A stretch of 64,000 nucleotides of DNA from Casuarius casuarius (taxonomy: Eukaryota > Chordata > Aves > Casuariiformes > Casuariidae): assembly GCA_003342895.1 (NCBI GenBank), contig PTFA01000277.1, forward strand, positions 987,288 to 1,051,287, in the 5' to 3' direction. This document shows positions 25,593-38,600 of this stretch, one piece after another. Below the pieces are notes generated by a model. That model worked only from the letters and a program-made list of their open reading frames with translations. It was not told where the DNA came from and ran no database searches. Each line of letters opens with the position of its first letter. The stretch's first letter is position 1. The position numbers were made by a program, and so were the translations under genes.

Positions 25593-28500
25593 GTAAAGAA
25601 CTTAAGGAACTGAAAAGATATAAAAGGAGACTTGAAAGAAGCTTATCCAAATTACTGTTTTCAGCTTTCATAGTACCATAATTTGAAAACGAAGATTTCC
25701 TCTATATTAAAGAAATACTGGAGGAGTNACGCTGTTCCACGGAAAAAATACATCCCAATTTTCAAAACTGTGGGGAAAAAAATCCCAAATGGGATTATTG
25801 GCTGAATGTATTTATATACATAGGCAAAACTCTGCATGTGTACATGTGTAAGAGAGCATATGTACAAATACAATTTTTCTTTAGAAATATACCTGTAATG
25901 TACTTTGGAAAACTAGATTAATTTTATTTTAAATAAGTTTGAATTATCTTTCACTTTAGTATTGAGTAGATGTCTGCTTCTGTACCGTTGTGGGAACTTG
26001 TACAACACAGAAGGGTCGTTAGAATATCTGCTCCACATTCCCCCAAAATGTTATGCATCCCAGTATCCTAATACTAATGGGAGACATGGACCAAAGCTTC
26101 AACATGCTACAGAAGGTGAGCAATAGACATCAGCTGCGTTTAGGTCCTTGCAGCAGCAACAAACATATTTGAGAAAAATTGCAAATGATGTTGAAAGTAC
26201 ATAACATGCCAGGTTAGGAAGGAGAGCTAAAAAGCCACTAGCGCTTCCAGCCAGGCCACCCCAGCCAACCATCTGAAAATTTAAGGCCACAAAGAGCATG
26301 AGTACACATTGCCTTCATCCTGTCTCTGGCTGTGGCTGTTTGTCAGTTCTCTGGTGGAAGAATATCCCTGCCAGCTTTCTGTGTCATCTTGCAAGGCAGT
26401 TTATGCATCAAGATGATGAGGAAATTTCTTCCTGTCTCCCATAATCAGCCAGGAGAAGCCTTGAAGGATGAGATGAATATGATACCAATAAAGTGCTTAC
26501 AACTAGCAATCCGAATTTCCCCTCATATTCTGTCAGAAATACGTTTGATCAGATACCATTGACTTGCATCACGAACTTTGTCTAGGAACTCTCCCATTCT
26601 ATCATACAGTCCATGAGTTTATTAAACAGCAGCTTATAAGATTTTAAGTTTCTTGACTCTGTTCTTGTGTTTGAAAATCTGTTCAAGAACTTAATTCCTA
26701 GGTTTATATAAATCTTTTTAAAAATTTTCAGGCTGAATGCATTTATGCCCAATTTATAGTCAGTCTAGAACCAGTATTTTTCTTTAACCAGAGTAACTCT
26801 TTTCTCTTTCTTGCTNTTTTCCTCTGGAAAGTATTTCTGAGAAGTATTTCATCTACTCCCTCCAATTCTGTGTTCATACATGTGAATTGCGTAAAAATTG
26901 TTTTAGGAAGAGTTCTGAGAAACATGAAATTTTGAGTTCTGTGCCTGCAGGTATTGCTATAGGGTCTTGGCTATTCTGTCTCTCTGCACTTTTACTAAAA
27001 AAAATTGTTATTTGCTTTATTCTTACAGCTTTTATAGTACTTAAAAAAAAAATCTTGAGATATGTATACCGTATTATGTACCGTGATGGTATTACATTAG
27101 GCTTTCATAGCAGATTCAGGGCTATAGTGTGCTTAATGTACTCTGCAAAATTGGATTTGAAGCTGAAACCTTATGGAGTTAGATTCTGAAACCTCGCCAG
27201 NGTAGTGCACAGTATACAAAACCATCACAGAAGCACTGGTCTGGTCACTAGCTGATCATGGGTTATCCCATGGACCCATGTGCAATGTCTTTGTGGACCA
27301 CTGTGAATAAGAAAAAGGCAGGCTTGTGTCTGGCNACACTTGAAGGTAAAAGTGGGTATCTCCCCTAAGAGCAGTATTTTCTGGAAGTTCCAAAAATCTC
27401 TGGCTTTTCAGATGACGTGATTTGTATTCACTTCAAGAACTTGGGCAGCATTTCTGGGGATTTTAAACTGTATTGTTTTGATTTGGTTTTTTTATTTGTA
27501 TTGTGCCAGAGGTGTGCATGTCATTTCTGTGTACAGTCTTACTGTACTGTGTACATTTACAGTGTACAGTTTAGATCACTGCCTCTCTACTTAGCAAAGC
27601 TGTATGAATATTTAGGAAGGAATTGCCTTTTCCTTCCCATTTCTAATTCTCTGATAAATTATCAGGGTCGATTCTTCCCTCGCAGTTGTTTCTCAGTGTA
27701 CTGTGAATAATCTGCACAGATGTTTCTTCTGTGTTTCTAACACATCTTGTTTTGGAAATATTATTCCCAAAGATATTCTAATATTTGTGTGCTGTTTCTT
27801 NGTCATGGATAGCATGAACACAAAGGCGAGTGCATTCCTGGGATCCCTTTGAAATGGGAAAGAGAGATCCTACACTAATAATGAAACTTTTTTTTTCCAG
27901 GACTTCTGTCAGTGTTGCACATGAGAAAATAGTTTCCTGTGAGCACAGTTTTCTGTACTCATCAGGATATTGATGTTAACAGTATTACAGCTGCAGTATA
28001 ACAGCTGCTGAGATTTGTTTGTCTACGCTCTACTGTTTGTGTATGACAAGCTTATGCCCCATGTTTTATAAACAATGTTTCTGTGNTTTTTTTTTTTTAT
28101 CCTCTTTGATATCAAAACAAAAACTCTTCAGATTTCCACTTCTCTAACAGCCTGTTCTAGGGGGAGGAATGAGACCTTGCACCTTAAAAATAAAACATGT
28201 CAGANATTGTCCTTCCTCTGCTTTCTAATATCTTTCACTTGCAAATATCAGATATATTTTAATTTTAGCACAATAAATTAATTTCCCTATTATTGGCTGT
28301 GAGTATTTCTGGCACTGTTCCTCTTTGACTGTTTATGTGTCTACCTATATTGCTACTTAGTTTCTAGCATTTTGCTCTAGAGGTGGCCAGAGCCAGAAAG
28401 AGAGGAAAAGAGAAACAGGGAAAAATGATCACTGTGATTATGATGAAGAGAAATTGATAACACTTCAGATAATTTGCCTTTTATCTTTTTCCTCTCCTTG

Positions 28501-30477
28501 TTTTACATTGCATTTCTTCATTCTTTAGTGCTGCATGAGTCATCTTTTGCAAATCTCAGCTTCATGTATTCCCTAGCAAAACTGAAATAGGAACATATTT
28601 CAAACTTGTTTGTATTCAGTAAAGGCACAGCATTATCTTTTTTGAAGAAGAAGAATGTTTCACTTTGTTGAATTGCAGGATAGAGGATTTCTTAGAATGA
28701 AATAATAACAATAATTTATATGTGAAAGGTTAATTAAAGCAAGCAAACCAGTAAAAAGCTATAGCAAAGAATTGTCTGATGGGAGATAAAATTAGGCTGC
28801 TGGTTTGAAAATTGGATGCTTCATTCTCACCACAAATGTGAGTGAGGTCATTGCAGTTTCTAAAAGAAGACATTAAGACTGCACAAGTACAACAATCTGG
28901 GCTTTGCAGAACCCAAAAGCATTTCTCTTGGAGATAATGAACCATCAGCCATGGATAAGAAGGTTCCACAGTTTTTTGTTGTTATTATAATTACATCAGG
29001 CAAGTTCAGTACATTTCTCTCTGTACAATGACCAATAAGGTAAATGGACGCACAATTAATGGAAATGTTTATGTTAATTTTAAGCAGGCGAGTATGTCTG
29101 TTTTCTTCAGTTGGACTTCTCCCACATAGAAATTTTAACAGGTAACCTGGCAGGATTGGAGGCTCAATGTATTTTGTTCCTGGTAGTGAAACCTTTTAGT
29201 TATCTCTTTCTTTTTCATTTTTGAAATTGCAGAATGGATAAAGCTATGAAAGCTGTGAGCATGACAGTAAGGGTCCACTTCTGTGCTGGGATCTAAAACT
29301 TCTGTCTCTGCAACTTGCTTGCGAGAACACATAATGTATCCATCTAGTATATCCTAATGCAATAAGCTACAGACAGATAGAAGACAAAAACATTCCAAAC
29401 TTACCTGTACATTTTTGGAAGACTTGTTTGCCCCAAGAGCCTGGTGAGTCAATAGGAGCAGGCTTTAGATGGTGAGGCTATCCAAAAGTTAGTGGTGGAT
29501 ATCCAAATCTTGTTTTGAGCATCACAGATTTCTCTACTATTGTTTCTGCTGTGTGTGTTTTACTGCCCTCTCTGTAAAGTCAGCAGCATCAAAAAGATTT
29601 TGTGGGTTTGCATTTTTCTAGCTGTAGGAATGCTCACCTCTATGGAGTTTTCATGTAGATATTTTGGAGCAAAATGCTAAGTGAAAACACTTCCTTTGGT
29701 AACAAACCTCTCAGGCATGTAAGAGTTCAGCAACCTTTTGTGATCTTTTCTGCTCCAGTCAGTAACTTATATAAATACTATAAAAAACAAATAATTTCTT
29801 TTGCAGTAGAGAATTTAATGAACTTGATAATGTTGGTTACATGGCATGTGAAGTTTTGATTGGTGCTTTTTCTGCAGTGTTCTAGGATTAGAACAAACAA
29901 TTTTCATGTGTAGGTTTAGAACATGGAAAATAACCTCTAAGTGCAGTAATTTCCCAATGATCAGTTATAAGCTTACATTAAATCTAATTCAAGAGAGCTA
30001 ATTGTAGCAGAATGTTACACTTCTTTAATAATTTAAGCAAGAAGTTCAAGAACAATTAATGCAAATGGAGAAAATTGAACATCAGNTTCATTTATTATTC
30101 TCCTTGCTCTATTAATCTATTATCAGATGGCATAATCAGTAATCTCATTGGTGTAATTACCATGAAGGCTACCATTTAGCTAATCAAAATGTATCATTGG
30201 TTTTTCCAACATGATAGAAAACATTTGGGTAATCTTGCAATTACGAAAACACGTGATGTAGAGTATTTTGTATATNAGTATAAACATTATTTAATAGCCT
30301 TCTCCCTTGGCATCTGAACTTCAAAAGAAAATGCCTGAGAGACAAAATTAGATTTGGCCTGATAGTAATTTTTCATATGGGGAAATCATTTAAGTAGTCC
30401 ATTCTATTCATCAGAGAAGATGAATATTTGTCTGGCTCCATTGCTTGTCTAATACATGTTTTAAGTGTCTTATATAT

Positions 30478-30530
30478 CTGTATACACACTCACACACACG
30501 TGTACACACTTGCACATACAAACATGCATA
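30478..30530. repeat. CA-rich simple sequence
   Basis: Interrupted CA/TG sequence (CACACTCACACACACGTG and following). Confidence 0.8.
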
Positions 30531-30743
30531 TTTAGGTAGTGGTATATTAAAACTGTCCCTAAAATTAAATCCAGTTCTCTGTAAAATAGATAAATTGTAG
30601 CTGCAGTTTCAGTCACATCCTGCAAATGATGCGGGAATACAGTGTGTACGTGGTTATATTCTAAAATGCCAATAGGNGATAATTTCAATGGTATTTATCA
30701 TGAAAAATAAGTATATTCTACAATAAGTAGTCCAATTAGCTGA

Positions 30744-30750
30744 TACTAAC
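30744..30750 (+). promoter_or_regulatory. Branch-site sequence TACTAAC for the 30770 exon
   Basis: An exact TACTAAC lies upstream of the 30770 exon. The presumed branch adenosine at 30749 is 20 nt from the AG of the acceptor, followed by a short pyrimidine stretch. This is the ideal U2-complementary branch sequence, which vertebrate introns rarely carry in full. Use as the branch point is inferred from position. Confidence 0.6.
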
Positions 30751-30769
30751 GTAATGCTTTCTTTTGCAG

Positions 30770-30922
30770 CTTCGTAAAGCCATTATAGATCACATCTCAG
30801 ACTCCTTCTTAGATACCACTGTTCCGCTTTTAGTTCTTATTGAAGCTGCTAAAAATGGAAGAGAAAAAGAAATAAAGGAATATGCTGCTATATTTCGAGA
30901 ACACACCAGCAGGCTTGTGGAG
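30770..30922 (+). CDS. CTNNA3: CTNNA3 internal exon (51 codons), vinculin-binding helix
   Basis: A 153-bp exon in phase 0, with acceptor CTTTTGCAG ending at 30769 and donor GAG|GTATGT at 30923. The 51 residues run from LRKAIIDHISDSFLD through VPLLVLIEAAKNG to EHTSRLVE. In the alpha-catenin family this is the start of the M domain: the amphipathic helix that is hidden at rest and binds the vinculin head when the molecule is stretched. The leucines of VPLLVLIEA (exon codons 18-26) are the vinculin-contact region. The TTVPLL, NGREKEIKEYAAIF and HTSRLVE wording fits alpha-T (CTNNA3) rather than alpha-E or alpha-N, which read TNVPLL, NEKEVKEYAQVF and ANKLIE (family sequences recalled, not searched). 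The following exon (expected to begin VANLAC) is not in the remaining 33 kb. Confidence 0.95.
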
Positions 30923-33900
30923 GTATGTTTGATGGAGTTGCACTTTTATTGAATGTGTGGTTTAAGTAACATCCCACTCTACATTTCCTTTGCTTTCTAA
31001 CANGGTAAAAGAATTAAGGCTGGCATTTCAGCAAGGAATACCTTAATGGCCTAATTTAATAGTAAACATACTCCATTTTTATATAACGGTTAGCAGAAGG
31101 ACAGAGGGTTTTGTGGTAGGGCCATTTATATAGTATTGCGTTGCATAGAAGTTCGGTGAGTGGGGGGCCAAATTCTGCTCTGGGGGATTTAGTGTAAGCC
31201 TCTCCACAGAGGTGCTCCATGGATCTTGATCAAACGCATGCCTCTAAGGAGCAATAGCTCAAAATTCAGAACGCTACTACTGGCACTGTTTGATGCACCA
31301 TATCAGTGTTAGTTGTTTGACAGCTTCCTCGACTGTGAAAGCTTCTAGCCTGCAGAGTAATACGCTGTAGAGGAAATGGTGCTGTGAAACAGAGTTTAAA
31401 GCCATGAATGCTCTATGGGAATTCTAAATCCCAGAGTTCTAGAAATACGGGTCCTTTGGAGGCCAAAAGCATACTGACATGTACACCAAATAAATTTCTT
31501 TGCATACATTGTACAATGTAGGATATTCTTTCTTATTACTCAGTAATGCAAAATGGAATTTCTTGGGGATGTTTAGAGTTTGATGGACCATCAATCCTGT
31601 AAATGTGAATAAATACTCACTGATTTAAACAGGGTCGTTCACACTGGAGCTTGAAACTCTACTGGAATGTTAAAATTATTTGCAGGATTATTATCTCATG
31701 CATCTGTAAGGAATGCGTTGCTAATTTTTGTTTCTTTTGAAAGCCTTTAGTGCTTTTGTGTGCAATGGCAGTAACGGAAAATGGGAAAAATCGATCATTT
31801 CACTCTGTGGCTGAAAACTGTCTCAGAATGAAATTGTTAATCTTGGGTGATCTACAGATAATGAAAGATAAACAGATAAACAGATGGCTAAAGTAGAAGT
31901 ATGGTATTGCATTTATGTTTCTCTTCATGCTCCTGTAGTTACAGAATAATACTAGTTATTATTCTCTAATTTACAAGAGTGTCTCATTTTGACTGTGCTG
32001 CAAAATCACATGGAAACTACAACACAAAGCCAAAGTTATAAAAGTGATTTTAGATTTTTATTACTGAGACTAAAACACCCTGACATAGCTTGATTTTCAG
32101 AAAGGATAGTTGATCTCTGAAGATCAGACAACTTTACTGTGTTTGGATTTGAGCCCAGATCAGCTGAAATACCCAAATCATTAGTCAGTTTACAAAATGT
32201 AGATCTAAGACTCCAATACTAATTTTCATTTATAGTCTTGAATTTGTTTTCCAAATGCAAGGAGTAGGACATCAGCGTGGGTTTGTGCTTAAGGGAGTGA
32301 TGGCTGCAGAGTTACACTGCGTAAAAAAATCTACAAGGATGTGTAGCAGCTCTCTGTGGACATAAGAGTGCCCAGAAGACAGCTGTCCTTAGCGATGCAG
32401 GAAAAATTATAGTGAAGTTTCCACAATTCCACCATATCTATTACCTATTTAAAAAAAAAAAAAGGTCTGGAAAAAAAATGCCTGGAAAATTTAGAGATTG
32501 CATCTGGTCACTTCACTGAATGATTAACTTCAAAGCCCTTTGTTTTCTCCTTAAACTTATTACTTCAGCGTATCGAGCAGAGTAGACTAAGAGAGAAAAT
32601 ATGTTTATAGTTCATGAATATAAATGCTAGTGGGGACCCATTTATCCAGATTGTTTTGAGGACATCAGACATGTTTAGTTGATAAACAAATTACTTAGTA
32701 AATCATAAACAATTCATATGGTGGGACAAAAGGAAGACTCGCATGACCATTGTATAAAAAGAGGTTCTAAATCCAAGGTAGACTAATCTTATTCTGTGTG
32801 TGTAAATACACAACGTGTGTCCATGTTTATATTTATGGTGTTATGTATGCTGCCTACAGTGAAGAGCACATACTTTTTGACATGTTTTAAGTAACTTGCT
32901 TTTCAGAGAGACTGCACACAAGGCCATCTTCTATTGTAGAATTAATTGTTCCAAATTATCACTTTAGTGGTGCTTATATAATATGCTGCTATTGAAAATG
33001 AACATAAAATAAAATTGCAGTTATCTTCTGACCCCCTAGAACTGAAGCATCTTATGTAAAAGTTGCTTACATTGATTAAAGTACTTAATGTTATTTCTAA
33101 TCAAGAGCTTGATTGATGCTATTCAGAGGCTAGCAACTACTAACCTATCAGAGGTAAAACAAAACAAAAATGAAAAAATGCTAACAGCTAACAGCTAAGT
33201 AAGTGACCACAAAAGGACTTTTTACATACAAACAGATTGATCTTATTTTTAAGAAAAGAACCGCCATTTCCAACAGCATTAGCTAAGAAAAAGACAGAAG
33301 AATTACAGCAACTGTTTTGTGTAAAGAAGAATAACAATTCAATTGATATAAATGGAATAGCATTTAAATAAATTAAAGGTATAAGCTGGAAGCATGTTTT
33401 GGTTTTGAGTGCCTTAAAAGCCTTTAAGTTGAAAATGCATGTATTTTTTAAATTGGCAGTGATAGGGCATTGCATTGTTGCTTTAATTTGTCAAAGAATA
33501 AAACAGGTAGATTTAGATCTCTGTAATCCTGGCTTTCACCAACGCAACCCATACTTAAGAAATTGAATAGTGGCATCCTATATGCAGCTTGGTTTCCAAC
33601 TGAAAATGGTGCTCAGAATAATTGATATTCCATAGGAATCAGAAATATCTAGAAGTGCTCCAAAAGGGGGAGCCTGGTCCTGCAAAGAGGACAGGACAGA
33701 TAAGAAAGGAGATGAATTGGTTTAGAGTTCCTGCTACTTCTGTTCTCTATTTATTTATCACAGAACTTCTTTTCCTTGGTGAAACTTCTAATGTATAAAT
33801 ATCTCCTGTCTTCTTTGGGACAGCTGACCAGCCTTTTGCCAGGGATACACTTCACAACAAGGTGTCAAGTCTGCTATCTGTAAGATTTTGAGTTGGATGA

Positions 33901-34789
33901 CAGGTTAATTCAAGTTCCTATACAGAATTTCCAAAGTTTGTGTGAAAATAATCACATTGCTTCTCATTTGATAGGAGAGTTCTTAAATGGTAGTTGGAAT
34001 TTCCATGTTGGCAGGAGAGGCTTCATATTCTTGTCTCTGTTTTTTTCCTTCCTTTGTTATTTACAGTTCATTGTTATAAAACCAAGCAAACAAAGCTCCT
34101 TACAACTGACAGGTCACGAAATACAAAGCTGGAAAGCTAGTCATGTACATCATTGCAGAATTGTGCTTGATCTTCTCTGGAAATGAGAATAACAAGTCAA
34201 GTATTGAAGTTCAAGATCGTGGGTGGAAATGCCTGGTTATGGAATACTAACAGAAATCGTAGTTTAATATAAAATATTTTAAAAGCTAAACACTAACAAA
34301 AATTTGTTGCAAAAAATAACATAAGACAGTAACTATACTAGAGAAGGCTGGTAGGTGAGGTAGATGAGACACCAGACAATTTTACTGTAAATATGAAGGT
34401 AGTTTTTACTATCTACATGTATTTATCACAAATATGCCAACCTTCCATCCAGGGAATGCAGACGTGAGAACTGAATGTTAGAGCAAAGGGCAGTGATGCA
34501 AGCCAGCCAGTGTATATTGTTAAATACCAGATATCTTATTTACTGGAAGAAAAAAGCTTTTTCTTTTNTCAGTTGCAAATAGACTTTATGGAACATGGGA
34601 CATAGTGAAGCTGCTTGCAAGTGTTGAGACCTGAAAGCCAGCTCAGTTGCTGGCTGTCCCTAGCATGCGGGGACTGCCTTCTCTCTTGGATGACAAAAGC
34701 TAAGAAAAAACATTTCACCGTCCCTTGTTTCTGAATACAAAACAGATTAGGCATAGATCTGAGGCCATATAAACCCTTGACATCCATAA
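30923..34789 (+). other. CTNNA3 downstream intron, part 1
   Basis: Begins GTATGT. AT-rich, with one possible ancient repeat at 31.16 kb. No exon or RNA gene seen. Confidence 0.8.
31163..31235. repeat. Possible ancient sauropsid repeat fragment
   Basis: GGCCAAATTCTGCTCT, followed by a weaker tail, matches the end of the same CAAATTCTGCTCT-type repeat recalled from sauropsid genomes. Only about 20 bp are convincing. Confidence 0.25.
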
Positions 34790-35650
34790 CATTCTTCCAT
34801 AAAGAATTTCACAGCTTGGCTATGTGTTGGGTAAAGTAGTATCTGTGAAACTTCCACTGGATCATTTCATTTGCTGCCCCTCAATTCTTGTACTGGAAGA
34901 GAAAAGGGACACCAGTCCCTATTTTCCTTCTCTATGCCACTCATATTGGTCTGTCATATCCTCCTTCAATTGCCTATTTTCCAGATTGAAAAGCTGGTCT
35001 TGTAATTGTTCCTTGTTTGGAAGCCATACAAGGACCTTGCTGCCTTCTCTATATTGTTCATGGGGTGGTAGGTAAGAACNGTGTACGTACTGAAGATATG
35101 GGGAAATCATGGATGTACAGGGTGCCTTCGTGATGTTCTCTGTTTCCATATCTATGTAATTCNTAAGAATTCCTAACTCTGTTCTCAGATCGCTGATGAG
35201 CACTAATCTCCAACTTTCATTGAACCTTTTATCATAATCCCAAAATCTTATTCCTCAGAAGTACTAATCTCCTGAGAGTCCATCATGTACATATAATGCT
35301 AGATTATTTTTTCCAAAATAACTCACTTCACANTTATCTAGATTGAATTTCATCTTCTGTGTTATCATCTAGTCATTTAGTATCCTGAGGTCCTTCTGCA
35401 AATCTTCACAGTTTGTTCTTTTGCTTACTCCTCTGAATAACTTGGTAATAGATGCAGCAAAAAGCTTAATAAAAAGTTAATGCAGACACTGTGACCACAA
35501 GGAAACTTCTGGCTCACAGCTATCTCCCAGCTTCCTGCTCATTTGTTCTGGGGACTGAAAAAAGGATGCTAATCTATCTGTTCCAGCTGCGAATTACTGG
35601 TTACTTAGCCACTCGATTGTTAGCAAAGCCCCTGGTTTTCCTCCCTGTCC
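34790..35650 (-). mobile_element. Decayed CR1-type LINE fragment
   Basis: The region is colinear with the reverse complement of the 3' half of the CR1-type LINEs common in reptile and bird genomes. Landmarks on the + strand are CCTCAATTCTTG (about 34877), TCATATCCTCCTTCAATTG (about 34956), the CCAGATTGAAAAG segment (about 34981), TTGAATTTCATCTTC (about 35344) and GAGGTCCTTCTGCAAATC (about 35387). Translated on the minus strand, about 35333-35425 gives CEDLQKDLRILND, a stop, and then KMKFNLD. This is the reverse-transcriptase motif usually read as a DLxxLxxW...WQMxFN block, with the key tryptophan codon replaced by a stop. It has many substitutions, no intact frame and no 3' terminal octamer repeats, so it is an old dead copy. 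End points are approximate. Confidence 0.8.
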
Positions 35651-38600
35651 GGTTCTTGGATGAGTAGCGGGATCTACATCCTTGGATCTCTGTACTGGAC
35701 AGACAGTATAATTAACAATCAATCCGTTCATTGGTGACCTCAGCGAGGGCGTTCTTCAGTTGCTTCAGTGCATGGAAACAGGTCTGCTGATTTCTGATTG
35801 CTCTTTTAAAAGATATTTATGCCACAGGAAAGCTATTTCCTTTTTAACCTGTAATTTTTTGCTCTTAAAGATACATAGTGTGAAATCAGCTGTATGATAC
35901 CGTTTGCCAAAGTTTAATTATCTCCAAACTGAGGAAACAGCATTAAAAAAATGCAGATTTTCCTTAATCCAGTCTAGACTTCAGTTTCTTTAAGTCTCGT
36001 CTTTAAAAATCAGTGTTTCAGCTCTGTACTGTAGTATGCTGTTCCAGCTCAACATGTTTAGAGGCTTCAGAACAACATTGGTCAGCTGCAGTGATAATGA
36101 TAGTGCTGCACCAATAATTAATTTGATAATATCAGTTCAAAAACAGACAGGACAACACATTGTTCCAACAAAGGACAATACTGCATTCTCAAAATCATCG
36201 GTGAGCCCTAATTTGAATCATCATTGTTTTATTATGTATTGTAGTATGTAGTTTGTAAATGTTAATATATACTTTGTTATTCTATGATTCTGTGTCAGCT
36301 GTAAATGTTGCTGTTATTACCATATTGATAAAATCAGTTTCATTTTCTTTTGATAGTTAATTTGCTTGCAGAAATTTGCAAATTAAATTTCCAAATCTAG
36401 ATCAAGGACTTAGACGTGTTTATTCAAATCTCCAGTCCCCAAAATTTGATTTTAGTATTGCAGCCATAATGTCCACTGGTGAAAGATAATGCAATGATTT
36501 GGGTATTACAGGATTGGGATGTAACTCCATTTTAAGTAAAACAAACCACTGATATTTATGTTACTTCCAATTTAACCTGAACTGAGAAGTGAATGCTTAA
36601 AACAAGTAATAAAAATAACCCCCTCCTGCCACAGTATACACCAGTATTCATTCATTTGTTGTTTGGTTTGGTTCGTTTTTTTCCTAAGTTGAAAAAGTCC
36701 ATTAGCTATTCTGAGATTGATAAAGTGTATTGGTCTTTTTCAATATAAAACCTTATTTATGCCATTTACTTTTATCCCAAGAGAAAAAATTCCCAAGAAT
36801 GATTTATCCTGCTTATATTAAGTGCCCATCTGTCTCCTTTGACTGAATGACTATTTTAGATTGCATGTCTAATTTCCAAATAGCTCAAGTGAGGTCATGA
36901 GTATTTGTCTCTTTTGAGACATTATGTTACATTTTCTTGTACCCCATACAGCTGTTTTAATCAGTTACTCTTCAGGGCATTTTTTGTATCTGTTTTTGAA
37001 AAACTGAAGATGTCTGAACAGTAGGTTATGACATAGTTTGATATATAAATACAATAGACTGAGTTTGACATTGTAAAAACAAAGGTTCATCATCTCAGAA
37101 GGATTTCTCCAACAGTGAATTTGATATGGAAATTAGAAGTGCTACTTGAAATATCAAGAGAGATTTTCTGTGGTTTCTATTTTAATCTGACCATGACAAC
37201 TCTTCTCAAATAGAAACAATAAGTCTTGAGAAAGAACATACTTTTTCTTTCTCATTGTGAAATGTTAATGGAGCTAAGCTTAAATTGCCTGCTATACTGT
37301 CTCAGTACTCATCATGTAATTTAAGAAACAAACAGTATCCTCATAGGCCAGTGACCTTTGTAAATCAGCTTGAAGATTCCCATCTCTTATGAACATCTTT
37401 CTTCTGAAATAGCATTTGGAAGTTACAGTCTTTCTCTTGAAAACCAATTTAAGACATTAAGAATAAAATATAGATCCATTTTTCTTCTGGAAGTATGTAT
37501 ATACATTTAGTGAAGTGTAAAACATCAGTGAAAGAAAAAGACTGAACANCGCACCAGACCTAGGGTGATGAGGTCTTCAAGGGTCATAGCAGCTACAGAC
37601 AATATTTTCTTCTATGTTTCCTCACTGTATCTCTCACTTTAGAGTATTAGCTGCTTCCTGCTTATGCAGGGACACTGGGGACATCAGCCACACTTACCAG
37701 CAATGTTAGCTGGTGCTTTGTGGACAGCGCTAGTATCTGATAAGCCTAAACAGCAAAGTATTTGTGGTACNTCACTCAACATCTTTAGTAATATCATAGC
37801 CACACAAAAATTGCTCAAAACAGAATCCCTCAATTGTAAATGTAGATAGCATTTTCATATATATGAAGGAAATGAAATAGTCCTAGTTAGGAGGTAAAAA
37901 AAANCCCCAAAACCAAAAAACCACATATTTAAATCGCCCACTTTGGCTATTACAGTGAACATTTCCCATACATGAAATGGATGCTCAGCAGCTGAAGTAT
38001 TTTCACAAGTACAAAAGTTTATATAAAACATTCTTCAGAATGGAAGTTATTCTATTCCTTACATTGCTTATATACCATATCGAATATTCATACATCTGAA
38101 CTATGATTTTGTGACACCGAAAAACTAGGATATATTGTAGAATGAGAAAAAAAACAATCAGATTTTTGTTAAGGTTCTACCTATATCCTGTGTCTTTGGG
38201 AGCTTTGGTTAAAATAAATTCCAACATGCTACATTTCAGTTAGCAAATATGTTTTATTAATCAGAATTGCTTACTGTAATGCATCAATTCTGATATTTTA
38301 ATTTTTTCAATTTTTGATTCTTCAATTTTTTGCATTTCAAAAAACGAAAATTAACTGGTTTGAGATTTCACACATTTAGGTTTTACTTTGAAATGTCTTT
38401 TCATTTAAATATTAAAATGAAATTGCAAATCTGATTGAAATATTTAATTATATGGAAACATTTTCAAACAACTGTGTATTTAAAAAAAAAATCTAAATTA
38501 GCTCGGTACTGAATCTGATTAAAAACACTATTTAAAATTATGAAAACTACCACAAAGCAGTTATGAAAAGCCTTAGGGGACTTGGCTGTACTTTGTAACT

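Larger units (their letters stand above)
25593..30769 (+). other. CTNNA3 intron between the two exons (5,177 bp)
   Basis: Starts GTAAAG and ends TTTTGCAG with a TACTAAC branch sequence 20 nt upstream. It is AT-rich with little repeat content; a TGTACAGT/ACTGTAC-rich patch lies at 27531-27570. No additional exon seen. Confidence 0.9.

Noticed and set aside
27231..27310. GTGGACCACTGTG-like stretch resembling a reptile repeat
   Set aside because: The similarity covers only about a dozen bases and does not extend.
27379..27390. HSE-like TTCTGGAAGTTC
   Set aside because: The second spacer is 1 nt instead of 2, so the third box is out of register for an HSF trimer.
36279..36294. ATTCTATGATTCTGTG, like the octamer repeat at the 3' end of CR1
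   Set aside because: The sequence upstream does not resemble a CR1 3' region, so two octamers are probably chance.
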